Assembly: GCF_030063335.1 (NCBI RefSeq)
Contig: NZ_JASISW010000011.1
Span: forward strand, 116,390-180,389
Direction: 5' to 3'
Origin: Rhodococcus sp. G-MC3
GTDB lineage: Bacteria; Actinomycetota; Actinomycetes; Mycobacteriales; Mycobacteriaceae
Length of the DNA: 64,000 nucleotides
Shown here: positions 9,863 through 18,439 of the stretch, piece by piece
Layout: every line of letters starts with the position of its first letter
Numbering within the stretch: position 1 is the first letter of the stretch
The notes under the pieces: model-generated
Database searches by the model: none
Told to the model about the DNA's origin: nothing
The model's input: the letters and a program-made list of their open reading frames with translations, nothing else
Translations under genes and position numbers: made by a program

Positions 9863-10598
9863 AGACGGCGCTGAGCCCCCGGTCCTGCTGGTCATCGCAG
9901 ACTCGCTCAGTTATTACGGTCCCGAAGGCGGCCTACCCGTCGACGATCCCCGGATCTGGCCCAACATCGTTGCGGCCGAACTCGGTTGGAAAGTCGAGCT
10001 CGTTGCACGGATCGGCTGGACCTCACGCGACGCCTGGTGGGCACTGACACAGGATCCGCGAGTGTGGTCGGTGATTCCGAAGGCCGGTGCTGTGGTATTC
10101 GGCGTCGGCGGCATGGATTCACTGCCGTCGCCGCTCCCGACCGCACTACGGGAACAGATCAGGTACATCCGTCCACCGGCTGCGCGCCGCATGTTCAGGG
10201 CCGCATACCAGTGGGTGCAACCCAAGTTGTCACATCTCGGTTGGCCCGTCGCATTGCCGCCCAAGTTGAGTGTGGAGTACCTAGAGCAGGCTCGCGCAGC
10301 GTTGGCATATGTGAGACCTGAGCTTCCGGTGGTCGGCACTCTGCCCTCGGTGCATCGCTGTGCTGCGTACGGCAACGTTCACTCCGGCCGACCGGCCGCC
10401 GAAAAGGCTTTGCGGCAATGGAGTTCGGAGACTGGAGTTCCGTTGGTGGATCTTGCGGATGCAGTGCGCACGAACATCTTCTCCGACAACGCCAATCCCG
10501 ACGGCATTCACTGGGGATGGGATGCGCACGTTGCCGTCGCCGAGAAGATGCTTCTCGCGCTGCGACCGATCGCAGGAACCGTAAGTCGGCAAGCGTGA
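9849..10598 (+). CDS. octT: SGNH-type acyltransferase/hydrolase, probable diglucosylglycerate octanoyltransferase
   Basis: A 249-residue protein of the SGNH/GDSL fold. Block I is degenerate (IADSLSYYG, with the nucleophile Ser in ADS rather than GDS), block III is the [10 protein letters not shown] segment and the catalytic Asp/His pair is in [10 protein letters not shown] at 9849 starts inside the end of gpgP. The M. tuberculosis gene in this position, Rv2418c, encodes OctT, which octanoylates diglucosylglycerate, an early step to methylglucose lipopolysaccharide. Function assigned by synteny plus the matching fold; a generic lipase-like role cannot be excluded by reading alone. Confidence 0.8.
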   Translation: MTSSEDGAEPPVLLVIADSLSYYGPEGGLPVDDPRIWPNIVAAELGWKVELVARIGWTSRDAWWALTQDPRVWSVIPKAGAVVFGVGGMDSLPSPLPTALREQIRYIRPPAARRMFRAAYQWVQPKLSHLGWPVALPPKLSVEYLEQARAALAYVRPELPVVGTLPSVHRCAAYGNVHSGRPAAEKALRQWSSETGVPLVDLADAVRTNIFSDNANPDGIHWGWDAHVAVAEKMLLALRPIAGTVSRQA

Positions 10599-11428
10599 GT
10601 GTGGCAGTGGTGACCGATTCCGCGTCCTGCCTCGAGTTCTCGACCGCCCGCGCCGCCGGAATTGCCGTCGCGCCCTTGCACGTATTTGTCGGCGGTCACG
10701 ACCTGCGTGAAGGCATCGACGACATCCCGGAGAACTTCGCGGCCGCAGGCCCCGTCACCACGTCGGGTGCGTCGCCGGGCGAGTTGACGACCATGTACCG
10801 CGAGGCCCTCGACCGCAGCGAGGGCGCAGGCGTGGTCGCGGTCCATATATCGCGGGGATTGTCCAGCACGTGGGAGGCCGCCCGCCAGGCTGCTGCCGCT
10901 GTCGGTGACCGGGTCCGCGTTGTCGACAGCGGCGTTGCAGGAATGGGCGTCGGATACGCGGCGCTTTCTGCAGCGCGCGCGGCTGCCGGCGGCGCAGACC
11001 TCGACGCGGTCTACCGCGAAGCCGTGGCAGTCTCCTCGCGGACCAGGTGCTTCATCGTCGTGGACCGGCTCGATCACCTGCGCAGGGGAGGCCGAATCGG
11101 CACCGCCGCAGCGCTCGTCGGGACCGCTCTGGCGATGAAGCCGGTCCTGCATCTGCACGAGGGCAAACTCGTACTGCGCGAGAAAACCCGAACGTCGAAC
11201 AAGGCCATCGGCAAACTGGTCGATGCGATCGCAGCGGAGGCGGGTGAGAAGGGGGTTGCGCTCACCGTGCATCACGTGCAGTGCGCGGACCGAGCAGCCA
11301 TCGTAGCTTCTCTGCTTCGAGAACGGATTTCGCTGGTCAGGGAGCTGAACATCCTTCCGTTCGGTGCCGTTCTCGGCGCACATGTCGGCCCGGGTGCTGT
11401 CGGCGTCGCGGTGAGCGTCGAACCCTGA
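10595..11428 (+). CDS. DegV family fatty-acid-binding protein
   Basis: A 277-residue DegV protein. Conserved marks are VVTDSASCL at the N-terminus, [10 protein letters not shown] near 58 and [10 protein letters not shown] near 85, which bind a fatty acyl carboxylate, and the [12 protein letters not shown] segment. In Gram-positives DegV-type proteins (FakB) present fatty acids to the kinase FakA; no FakA gene is in the window. The GTG overlaps the octT stop, so five genes from nadD to here form one coupled run. A link to the octanoylation step upstream is tempting but only inferred. Confidence 0.92.
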   Translation: MSVAVVTDSASCLEFSTARAAGIAVAPLHVFVGGHDLREGIDDIPENFAAAGPVTTSGASPGELTTMYREALDRSEGAGVVAVHISRGLSSTWEAARQAAAAVGDRVRVVDSGVAGMGVGYAALSAARAAAGGADLDAVYREAVAVSSRTRCFIVVDRLDHLRRGGRIGTAAALVGTALAMKPVLHLHEGKLVLREKTRTSNKAIGKLVDAIAAEAGEKGVALTVHHVQCADRAAIVASLLRERISLVRELNILPFGAVLGAHVGPGAVGVAVSVEP

Positions 11429-11448
11429 TCTTCCGCTCGGCGAGGTAG

Positions 11449-11476
11449 TTGTCCACAGGTAGCCGAGGTATCCACA
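11449..11476 (+). promoter_or_regulatory. Two DnaA-box-like 9-mers upstream of comEA
   Basis: TTGTCCACA at 11449-11457 matches the actinobacterial DnaA-box consensus exactly, and GTATCCACA at 11468-11476 differs from TTATCCACA at one base. They have the same orientation, start 19 bases apart, and sit 64 bases before the comEA start. The shared TCCACAGGT could also be another short duplication of the kind common in this window. Confidence 0.4.
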
Positions 11477-11539
11477 GGTCAGTTTTCGACGGCGGCTTCT
11501 CCGAATTCGTCAGGTGCTGCGGTATTAGCGTCTTCCGGC

Positions 11540-12529
11540 ATGGCAAGTCTGGAATCTCGGTCGATCTCACGAGCGTCGACGTCGGATCGTTCTCGCTACG
11601 ACCTGCCCGACGATGACCTGCCCGACGATGACCTGCCCGATGACCGAACCGCTAGCGTCGACGCCGGTCCACTGCTCGGACGCGGTACGCACCGCCCCGA
11701 GTGGCTCCGAGCGGACGACGATCGCGAGTCGGCGCTCGCGCCGTACCTCCCCGAACGGTGGCGCGCGGCTCGACTGAATCCCGGACGAGCCGGGATGCGT
11801 GCACTCTGCGGTGTCGGTGCGGTCGTACTGCTCATCGGTGGTTACAACGTGATCGGAGAATCGCCGGAGGCAGCCCCTGTGCCTGCCCTGCCTGTTGTTC
11901 GACCACAGTCCACTGGTCAAGCGCAGTCGAGTGGTCAAGCGCAGTCGAGTGGACTTCCCGACCCTGTGACGGCCGGTGCGCAGGCATCCGCAGCCGAGGT
12001 GCCGTCGACGATCGTAGTCAGCGTGGTGGGTCTCGTCATGGCGTCGGGGCTGGTGCATCTACCGTCCGGTTCCCGCGTCGCCGACGCGTTGGCCGCGGCG
12101 GGCGGTCCCCGCGATGGCGCCGATCTGGTGGCTCTGAACCTCGCTGCCAAGGTCGACGACGGCGCCCAGATCGTCGTTGGGGCGATGCCTCCGGAAGGGC
12201 GACCCCTCGTGAGTGGGACGATGACTGGACCCGGAGGGACGATGACCGGACCCGGGGGGACGATGACGGGACCCGGAGGTAGGGAGACTTCGCCCGCATC
12301 CGGCGAGGCCGCGCCCGCGGCAGGATCGCCGCCGTCCGCCAAAGTCGACCTGAACACTGCAACGTCCGCCGAACTCGATGCGCTTTCAGGAGTCGGACCG
12401 GTGACCGCCGCCGCCATCGTGTCCTGGCGCGAGATCAGCGGCCCGTTCACCGATGTCGGTCAGCTGGCAGAGGTGGATGGGATCGGGCCGGTGCGATTGG
12501 AGAAGCTCAGAGATCAGGTGACGGTGTGA
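11540..12529 (+). CDS. comEA: ComEA-like DNA-binding protein (SLBB + helix-hairpin-helix)
   Basis: A 329-residue membrane-anchored protein. A hydrophilic cytoplasmic N-terminus of about 85 residues precedes one membrane segment (MRALCGVGAVVLLIGGYNVIG, near 89-109 by estimate), then an SLBB-like domain (VVGLVMASGLVHLPSGSRVADAL) and a C-terminal helix-hairpin-helix repeat (DLNTATSAELDALSGVGPVTA and DGIGPVRLEKL). Linkers carry in-frame tandem repeats: DDLPDD near residue 21, a QAQSSG repeat near 125, and GTMTGPG three times near 226. Family role is binding incoming DNA outside the membrane for uptake by ComEC, whose GTG overlaps this stop. Whether the organism is naturally competent is unknown. 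Confidence 0.9.
   Translation: MASLESRSISRASTSDRSRYDLPDDDLPDDDLPDDRTASVDAGPLLGRGTHRPEWLRADDDRESALAPYLPERWRAARLNPGRAGMRALCGVGAVVLLIGGYNVIGESPEAAPVPALPVVRPQSTGQAQSSGQAQSSGLPDPVTAGAQASAAEVPSTIVVSVVGLVMASGLVHLPSGSRVADALAAAGGPRDGADLVALNLAAKVDDGAQIVVGAMPPEGRPLVSGTMTGPGGTMTGPGGTMTGPGGRETSPASGEAAPAAGSPPSAKVDLNTATSAELDALSGVGPVTAAAIVSWREISGPFTDVGQLAEVDGIGPVRLEKLRDQVTV
11602..11643 (+). repeat. 15-bp tandem repeat in comEA N-terminus
   Basis: Two full copies of a 15-bp unit (11602-11616, 11617-11631) and one shortened copy to 11643 encode an acidic LPDDD repeat. Confidence 0.9.
11913..11948 (+). repeat. 18-bp tandem repeat in comEA linker
   Basis: Two copies of an 18-bp unit (11913-11930, 11931-11948) that encode a Gln/Ser/Gly linker just outside the membrane segment of ComEA. 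Confidence 0.88.
12215..12277 (+). repeat. 21-bp tandem repeat (three copies) in comEA linker
   Basis: Three near-identical 21-bp copies (12215-12235, 12236-12256, 12257-12277) encode GTMTGPG repeats between the SLBB-like and helix-hairpin-helix parts of ComEA. The copies differ at only a few bases. Confidence 0.9.
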
Positions 12530-14070
12530 ACGAGCCCCCGATCCGTCCGTTCGACGTTCGACTCGTGCCCGCTGCATTCGCAGGGTGGACAGCGACGATC
12601 ATCGGAATCGCGTTCGGGTCGTCGACGGTCGCACTGCTCGCCGCAGCCTGGGCGCTCGGCGTGATCGTGTTTTTCGGCCGGCGTGCGAAGTTCGGTAGCT
12701 GGCGCCTCGGACTGATGGCGATGGCAGTGATCGGGTGTTCTTACTCGGGTACGACCGCCGTGAACACTTGGCAGTTCGAAACCAGTCCGGTAACAGCAGC
12801 GGCGGTCGACAGGGGTTGGGTCAGTGCAGAAGTGGTGGTGTCCGAAGATCCTCGGCGAGTCAGGTTCACCGGACCCGAGACGGTGTCGCTACGCGCGGAA
12901 CTCACCCGGATCGACCTCGGCGGCGTTCAACACACTCTGGGCGGTCGTGTGAAGATCCTTGCGCCTGCCGACGGGTGGGATCATCTGGTACCCGGACAAC
13001 GTATCGTCCTGCGCGGACGGTTGAGTCCGCCTGATCGCGCGGACCTGACGCTCGCGTTCGTGCGCGTCGAGGGGCCTCCCTTGCTCGAGAACCGGCCAGG
13101 GCCTATCGGGCGCGCAGCGGCGAACGTCCGTTCCGCTCTCGCAGCCGCAGCAACGGATGCGTTGCCTCCAGACCAGGCTGCGCTCCTACCGGGTTTGGTG
13201 GTCGGGGATGTCTCGGGCTTGCCCGAGGACGTCGAAACCGATTTCCGCGCAGCGGGTCTAGCTCATCTGACGGCAGTCTCCGGCGCAAATTTCGCGATAA
13301 TTTTGGGAGCGATATTGCTGGTCGCTCGCGCGATCGGGGTCGGTCCCTACTGGGTTCTGGTGGTGTGCGCCATGGTTCTGGTCGCATTCGTCGTCGTCGC
13401 CAGGCCGTCGCCGAGCGTACTGCGTGCGGCGGTGATGGGCGGTGTCGGACTACTCGCGCTCGTGACAGGTCGACGCAAGCAGGCTGTGCCTGCGCTCTGC
13501 GCGGCAGTGCTGGGGTTGTTGGCTTGGTGGCCCGAGTTGGCAGTGGATTTCGGTTTCGCGCTGTCGGTGTCAGCCACCGCAGGTCTGGTCGTGCTCTCGC
13601 CGGTGTGGGTCGATTGGCTACGGAAACACGGCTGGGGCCGAGCGCCTGCCGAGATCGTCGCCGTTGCCGCTGCAGCGCACGCGGTAACGGCTCCGATCGT
13701 GGCCGCAATGGCCGGCACGTTCTCGGTGGTGGGGGTGGTGGCCAACATTCTCGTCGCGCCCGTGGTTGCACCGATCACGGTCGTCGGGGCAATCGCCGCC
13801 GTGATCGCGCCGTGGGCAGGGGGAGTGGCCTCACTCGTGCTGAAATTATCGTCGGCTCCGTTGTGGTGGCTGATCGCCGTTGCACGCCGGTCCGCCGCAG
13901 TGCCGGGGGCGGGCATCGAAACTCCGAGCGGGATCGCAGGCGCGTTGATCGTGTGGGTTGTGACGTTGATGTGCATCGTGGTGCTGCGCAGCCGAACTCT
14001 TCGACGGGTGCTGGGCGCAGGCGCGGCTGTCGTCGTTCTCGCGTGGTTCGGGTTCGCCATCCTGCGATGA
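12526..14070 (+). CDS. comEC: ComEC/Rec2 family DNA-uptake channel, short form
   Basis: A 514-residue polytopic membrane protein. An N-terminal membrane pair and OB-like extracytoplasmic part (to about residue 185) precede the Competence domain, with the HLTAVSGANFAIIL segment near 243 and many hydrophobic helices after it. The C-terminal metallo-beta-lactamase-like domain of full-length ComEC is absent: the protein ends after the last helices with FGFAILR. The same short architecture is known for the mycobacterial counterpart. GTG start overlaps the comEA stop. No separate MBL-fold gene is seen nearby. Confidence 0.9.
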   Translation: MNEPPIRPFDVRLVPAAFAGWTATIIGIAFGSSTVALLAAAWALGVIVFFGRRAKFGSWRLGLMAMAVIGCSYSGTTAVNTWQFETSPVTAAAVDRGWVSAEVVVSEDPRRVRFTGPETVSLRAELTRIDLGGVQHTLGGRVKILAPADGWDHLVPGQRIVLRGRLSPPDRADLTLAFVRVEGPPLLENRPGPIGRAAANVRSALAAAATDALPPDQAALLPGLVVGDVSGLPEDVETDFRAAGLAHLTAVSGANFAIILGAILLVARAIGVGPYWVLVVCAMVLVAFVVVARPSPSVLRAAVMGGVGLLALVTGRRKQAVPALCAAVLGLLAWWPELAVDFGFALSVSATAGLVVLSPVWVDWLRKHGWGRAPAEIVAVAAAAHAVTAPIVAAMAGTFSVVGVVANILVAPVVAPITVVGAIAAVIAPWAGGVASLVLKLSSAPLWWLIAVARRSAAVPGAGIETPSGIAGALIVWVVTLMCIVVLRSRTLRRVLGAGAAVVVLAWFGFAILR

Positions 14071-14132
14071 CCGGTGAGTTCGACGACAGCTGAGTTTCGA
14101 TTCGGTCGGACCCTCATGGCACGATCTTCTGT

Positions 14133-15104
14133 GTGAATGCGAACAGCCCCGTGGACGCTCTGCACCTGGTACTCGGCGACGAAGAGCTATTGATGGATCG
14201 AGCTGTCGCCTCGATTGTGGCGGCCGTGAAGAAGGCCGCACCCGAGGGTGACGACGTGCCTGTGACCCGGCTGCGTGCGGGTGATGCCAGCGGTCCCGAA
14301 TTGGCGGAACTGCTCAGCCCATCACTGTTTGCCGAGGACCGAGTCGTCGTACTGGAAGCCGCGGCCGAGGCGGGCAAGGACGCAGTGACGCTCGTCCTCG
14401 ATGCTGCCGCGGATCCGCCGGAAGGTGCCGTGTTGGTCATCATGCATTCCGGTGGCGGGCGCGCAAAAGCAATGGTGGGCGCGCTCCAAAAATCAGGGGC
14501 GGTCACCCACGAGTGCGCCAAGTTGACCAAGGCTTCGGAGCGGGCGGACTTCGTCAAACGCGAGTTCGGCGCCGCACAGGTCCGTGTGAGCCCGGACGTC
14601 GTCGAGGCAGTCGTCGAGGCGGTGGGGTCCGAACTGCGTGAATTGGCAGCGGCCTGTTCACAATTGGCGGCCGACACCGCGGGCAAGGTCGATGTCGCCG
14701 CTGTGCATCGCTACTACTCGGGCAAAGCGGAGATCTCCGGGTTCGACGTCGCGGAGAAGGCCGTCGCCGGAGATCGGCCGGGGGCGTTGGAAGCTCTGCG
14801 ATGGGCGATGCACCGCGGCGTTCCGCACGTCCTTCTTGCGGATGCGTTGGCGGACGCGGTCAGAACCATCGCGCTCGTCGGTTCCGCAGGCCGCGGGGAC
14901 CCGTTTGCCCTCGCGGGACAGCTAGGAATGCCGCCGTGGAAGATCAAGAAGGCACAGGCGCAGTCACGCGGATGGAACGGTCAGTCCATCGGTGAGGCGC
15001 TGCAGATTGTCTCGCAGCTCAATGCCGACGTGAAGGGCCAGGCAGCAGACGCGGACTACGCGGTCGAGAGGGCGGTATCTGTGGTTGCAAGCCTGGGCAA
15101 CTGA
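14133..15104 (+). CDS. holA: DNA polymerase III subunit delta
   Basis: A 323-residue clamp-loader delta subunit. Recognisable parts are the N-terminal [16 protein letters not shown] segment, the middle AAA-like region and the C-terminal collar region with [27 protein letters not shown], typical of actinobacterial HolA. It opens the sliding clamp during loading. The GTG at 14133 fits the family N-terminus. Located 62 bases after comEC, as in Rv2413c, and convergent with rpsT across a shared hairpin. Confidence 0.95.
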   Translation: MNANSPVDALHLVLGDEELLMDRAVASIVAAVKKAAPEGDDVPVTRLRAGDASGPELAELLSPSLFAEDRVVVLEAAAEAGKDAVTLVLDAAADPPEGAVLVIMHSGGGRAKAMVGALQKSGAVTHECAKLTKASERADFVKREFGAAQVRVSPDVVEAVVEAVGSELRELAAACSQLAADTAGKVDVAAVHRYYSGKAEISGFDVAEKAVAGDRPGALEALRWAMHRGVPHVLLADALADAVRTIALVGSAGRGDPFALAGQLGMPPWKIKKAQAQSRGWNGQSIGEALQIVSQLNADVKGQAADADYAVERAVSVVASLGN

Positions 15105-15107
15105 GTA

Positions 15108-15137
15108 CCGAACAACCGGGCACTGAACAACCGGGCA
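15108..15137 (+). repeat. 15-bp tandem duplication after holA
   Basis: Two copies of a 15-bp unit (15108-15122, 15123-15137; one mismatch) directly after the holA stop codon. Confidence 0.85.
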
Positions 15138-15176
15138 CGCGAGCAACTCGCCGCGACTGGATCACACCCGGACACG

Positions 15177-15210
15177 AAACAACCCGCTCGGACGACCGAG
15201 CGGGTTGTTT
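15177..15210. terminator. Bidirectional hairpin terminator between holA and rpsT
   Basis: A perfect 15-bp inverted repeat (15177-15191 with 15196-15210) around a 4-base loop. The outer arm ends are A-rich on one side and T-rich on the other, giving a short U run on both strands. It sits between the convergent holA and rpsT stops, so it can end both transcripts. Confidence 0.85.
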
Positions 15211-15225
15211 GGAAAGTTCTGAAGA

Positions 15226-15486
15226 TCAGAGCTTGTTGACAGCCAAAGACAGCGCCGACTTCTTGTTGGCAGCCTGGTTCTTGTGGATGACGCCCTTGCT
15301 GGCAGCCTTGTCGAGCTGGCGTGCTGCGGTCACGAGGATGGCCGATGCCGTTTCCTTGTCGCCTGCAGCTTCGGCAGTGCGGAAGGAGCGAATGATCGTC
15401 CGCAGCGAGGACTTCACCGACTGGTTGCGCAGGCGACTGCGCTCGTTGGTGAGAATCCGCTTCTTCTGGGACTTGATGTTGGCCAC
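15226..15486 (-). CDS. rpsT: 30S ribosomal protein S20
   Basis: An 86-residue protein beginning [10 protein letters not shown], the standard S20 start, rich in Lys/Arg and binding 16S rRNA in the small subunit. The GTG at 15486 is the correct start: it gives the usual length and has AGAAGGA about nine bases upstream; a longer in-frame extension to 15534 would add 16 residues not found in S20. Single-gene unit, read against holA, ending at the shared hairpin. Confidence 0.98.
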   Translation of the reverse strand: MANIKSQKKRILTNERSRLRNQSVKSSLRTIIRSFRTAEAAGDKETASAILVTAARQLDKAASKGVIHKNQAANKKSALSLAVNKL

Positions 15487-15640
15487 GCGTAAAATCCTTC
15501 TGTCTTCGTCGGTATTCCGGTCAGGGCGATCCATGCTGGAATGCCCGAAGTCTGCTGCTGAGCTACTACAGCCCAGCGCCGAAGATCGAGAATACCAGCA
15601 CCTGCGACAGAACCGAAATTACGCCGGCCTCGCGACGTTG

Positions 15641-15701
15641 TGAACGCCCCGAGCCCGTTCTGAACGACCCCGAGCCCGTCGTGAACGACCCCGAGATGTC
15701 G
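15641..15701 (+). repeat. Three-copy 20/21-bp tandem repeat upstream of the ATP-grasp operon
   Basis: Three tandem copies beginning TGAACG (15641-15660, 15661-15681 and 15682-15701) lie in the 292-base gap between divergent rpsT and the ATP-grasp gene, ending 77 bases before its ATG. Regular spacing of two helical turns would suit a multimeric DNA-binding protein, but duplication slippage is an equal explanation. The rest of the gap shows only the rpsT ribosome site. Confidence 0.8.
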
Positions 15702-15778
15702 CCATCCAAGGGTATCGAAATTGTCCGTTTCCAGAAATTAACGCGCCCGGCGCGCTTATCTCCTGTCTCTGTAGCAAC

Positions 15779-17464
15779 ATGACGAGGATGAGCCCGCGAT
15801 CTGCAGCCACTGCCCAAGACAAGGCCAACACAAGCAAATCGAAGTCGGCGGCTCGCGAGAAACCCGAGGTCGAAGGGGTCTTCAGCGGCTACTCCGATGT
15901 CGGAAAGTATGGCCTGGCCTTCGACGAGATGTTCGACGGCGACGGAAAGACGCGAACTCCGTACAAGGGGATCCACACCGCGCTGGGTCCGGCCAGCGCG
16001 GGCGACCTCGACGCTCGCTCGGATGCACTCGGTCGCGCATTCATCGATCAGGGCATCACGTTCTCGCTGTCCGGTCAGGAGCGTCCTTTCCCACTCGACC
16101 AGGTTCCACGCGTCATCGCCGCCGGCGAATGGTCTCGGCTCGAGCGCGGAATCAAGCAGCGAGTCAAAGCATTGGAGATGTTCCTGGCCGACATCTACGG
16201 GGATCAGGAGATCCTCCGTGACGGCGTCATTCCGAAACGTCTGATCACCTCGTGCGAGCACTTCCACCGCGAGGCCATCGGAATCGTGCCGCCCAACGGT
16301 GTTCGCATCCACGTCTCGGGAATCGACCTGGTTCGCGACGCCCAGGGAACGTTCCGCGTTCTCGAGGACAACCTCCGATCCCCGTCCGGTGTGTCTTACG
16401 TCATGGAGAACCGTCGCACCATGGCTCGGGTCTTCCCCGACCTCTTCGCCTCGCACCGAGTGCGTGCTGTGGGCGACTACGCATCCCACCTGCTGCGGGC
16501 ACTGCGAGCGGCCGCGGCGCTCAACGAAGCCGATCCCACGGTGGTCGTCCTCACTCCGGGCGTCGCCAACTCGGCCTACTTCGAGCATTCGCTCCTCGCA
16601 CGGCTGATGGGTGTCGAGTTGGTCGAGGGCCGTGATCTTTTCTGCCGCGACAACATCGTGTATATGCGCACCACCGAGGGCGAGCGTCAGGTCGACGTCA
16701 TCTACCGCCGAATCGATGACGATTACCTCGATCCCATGCAGTTCCGCCCCGACTCCGTTCTTGGTGTAGCGGGGCTGGTGAACGCTGCGCGTGCGGGCAA
16801 TGTGGTCATCTCCAGCGCCGTGGGCAATGGCGTCGGCGACGACAAACTGGTCTACACGTACGTTCCGACGATCATCGACTATTACCTCGGCGAGAAGCCG
16901 CTGCTCGCGAATGTGGACACGTTCCGGTGCTGGCTCGACGAGGAATGCGAGGAAGTGCTCGACCGCGTCGACGAGTTGGTCATCAAACCGGTCGAGGGTT
17001 CTGGCGGATACGGCATCGTGTTCGGTCCCGACGCGTCGCCGAAGGAACTCGCGACGATCAGCAAGAAGATCAGAGCCGATCCGCGCGGCTGGATCGCGCA
17101 GCCCGTCGTGCAGTTGTCGACGGTGCCCACCAAGATCGGTGACCGACTCGTCCCACGCCACGTAGACCTTCGGCCGTTCGCAGTCAACGACGGCGACGAC
17201 GTCTGGGTGCTTCCCGGCGGTTTGACCCGAGTGGCGTTGCCCGAGGGTTCGTTGGTGGTGAATTCGAGCCAGGGTGGTGGCAGCAAGGACACCTGGGTGC
17301 TCGCCACCCGAACCTCGCAGGAAGAGCAAGAACTCGCAGGCGAGGAGATTGTCAGCGAGCCACCCGAGGCGCCGAGGACCGAGCAGGGGCCCGAGCTGAC
17401 GATGGACCAGCAACAACAACAACAACAGCAACAGCAGCAGCTCATGAATGGCGGTGGACAGTAG
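15779..17464 (+). CDS. Circularly permuted ATP-grasp protein (type 2)
   Basis: A 561-residue ATP-grasp ligase-like protein (DUF404/DUF407 architecture), homologue of Rv2411c. Motifs include FHREAIGIVPPNGVRIHVSG, VLEDNLRSPSGVSYVMENR near 200, IKPVEGSGGYGIVFG near 402 (nucleotide loop) and RHVDLRPFAV...VNSSQGGGSKDTW near the C-terminus. Enzymes of this type join a carboxylate to an amine using ATP, and the gene is followed immediately by an alpha-E and a transglutaminase-like gene, a set predicted to make or process a peptide-like product. The C-terminus has an odd run of 12 glutamines (17407-17442). ATG at 15779; the N-terminal 30 residues are a basic, low-complexity tail. Confidence 0.9.
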   Translation: MTRMSPRSAATAQDKANTSKSKSAAREKPEVEGVFSGYSDVGKYGLAFDEMFDGDGKTRTPYKGIHTALGPASAGDLDARSDALGRAFIDQGITFSLSGQERPFPLDQVPRVIAAGEWSRLERGIKQRVKALEMFLADIYGDQEILRDGVIPKRLITSCEHFHREAIGIVPPNGVRIHVSGIDLVRDAQGTFRVLEDNLRSPSGVSYVMENRRTMARVFPDLFASHRVRAVGDYASHLLRALRAAAALNEADPTVVVLTPGVANSAYFEHSLLARLMGVELVEGRDLFCRDNIVYMRTTEGERQVDVIYRRIDDDYLDPMQFRPDSVLGVAGLVNAARAGNVVISSAVGNGVGDDKLVYTYVPTIIDYYLGEKPLLANVDTFRCWLDEECEEVLDRVDELVIKPVEGSGGYGIVFGPDASPKELATISKKIRADPRGWIAQPVVQLSTVPTKIGDRLVPRHVDLRPFAVNDGDDVWVLPGGLTRVALPEGSLVVNSSQGGGSKDTWVLATRTSQEEQELAGEEIVSEPPEAPRTEQGPELTMDQQQQQQQQQQQLMNGGGQ

Positions 17465-18439
17465 ATGCTCGCGCGGAATGCAGAGTCGCTCTATTGGATC
17501 GGAAGATATGTCGAGCGCGCGGACGACACTGCGCGCATCCTCGATGTGACGGTCCATCAACTGCTGGAGGACGCGACGGTCGATCCGGATCAGATTTCTC
17601 GAATCCTGCTCCGGGTGCTCGGGTTCAAGCACGAGCCGGACGTGTCCCTCGACGTGTGGTCGTTGACCGAGCTGGTTGCCTTCAGTCGCGACGGAAGCGG
17701 CTCGATCGTCGATTCGCTCTCCAGTGCTCGTGAGAACGCTCGTGGGGCGCGCGAGGTCACGTCCAGTGAGATGTGGGAGTGCCTCAACACCACTTACAAC
17801 GGATTGAACGATCGCATCAGGTCGTCCAAGCGAACCGGTCCGCACGAGTTCTTCAGCTACATCGAGGAGCGAGCGGCGATGTTCGCTGGGCTCGCGGATT
17901 CCACACTCAGCCACGACGACGGCTACCGATTCCTCATCCTCGGACGGTCCGTCGAACGCATCGACATGACCGTGCGTCTGTTGCTTTCGCGCGCGGGCGA
18001 CCGGCCGTCCTCGCCCGCCTGGGTCACGGTGCTGCGTTCGGCAGGAGCGCACGACACATATCTGCGAACCTATCGTGGCGCGCTCGACGCGCAACGAGTA
18101 CTCGAATTCATGTTGTTGGACAGGCTCTTTCCTCGGTCGGTGTTCTACGCGCTCAGTGAAGCCGAGCGATCACTCGATCAGTTGGATCATCAACCGAACA
18201 GTCGAGTCGGTGCTCGTGCGGAAGCTCAGCGCCTGCTCGGTCGAGCTCGAAGCGAACTTGAATTCCTCCGGCCGGGAGCATTGTTGGACGATTTGCAGGA
18301 CAGGTTGCTCGCACTTCAGGAGACGTGCCGAGACCTCGGCGAAGCAATCTCCAAGCAGTACTTCCATGCAGCCCCATGGGTTGCGTGGACCGACGCAGGT
18401 TCGGGAACATACGAAGATCAATTGGAAGGTGAATTGTGA
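17465..18439 (+). CDS. Alpha-E domain-containing protein
   Basis: A 324-residue, mostly helical protein starting MLARNAESLYWIGRYVERADDTARILDV, the signature of the alpha-E (DUF403) family, homologue of Rv2410c. The ATG directly follows the stop of the ATP-grasp gene and its 3' end overlaps the transglutaminase gene by four bases. Alpha-E proteins nearly always occur with a permuted ATP-grasp and a transglutaminase-like protein; their own activity is undefined. Conserved charged residues occur at regular helical spacing (DDTAR, HDDGYRFLILGRSVERIDMTVR). Confidence 0.9.
   Translation: MLARNAESLYWIGRYVERADDTARILDVTVHQLLEDATVDPDQISRILLRVLGFKHEPDVSLDVWSLTELVAFSRDGSGSIVDSLSSARENARGAREVTSSEMWECLNTTYNGLNDRIRSSKRTGPHEFFSYIEERAAMFAGLADSTLSHDDGYRFLILGRSVERIDMTVRLLLSRAGDRPSSPAWVTVLRSAGAHDTYLRTYRGALDAQRVLEFMLLDRLFPRSVFYALSEAERSLDQLDHQPNSRVGARAEAQRLLGRARSELEFLRPGALLDDLQDRLLALQETCRDLGEAISKQYFHAAPWVAWTDAGSGTYEDQLEGEL

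Noticed and set aside
15566..18094. A very long open frame (842 codons) on the minus strand opposite the ATP-grasp and alpha-E genes
   Set aside because: It is antisense to two clearly recognisable proteins and its translation is low-complexity and His/Arg/Asp-rich, as expected for a GC-rich shadow frame.
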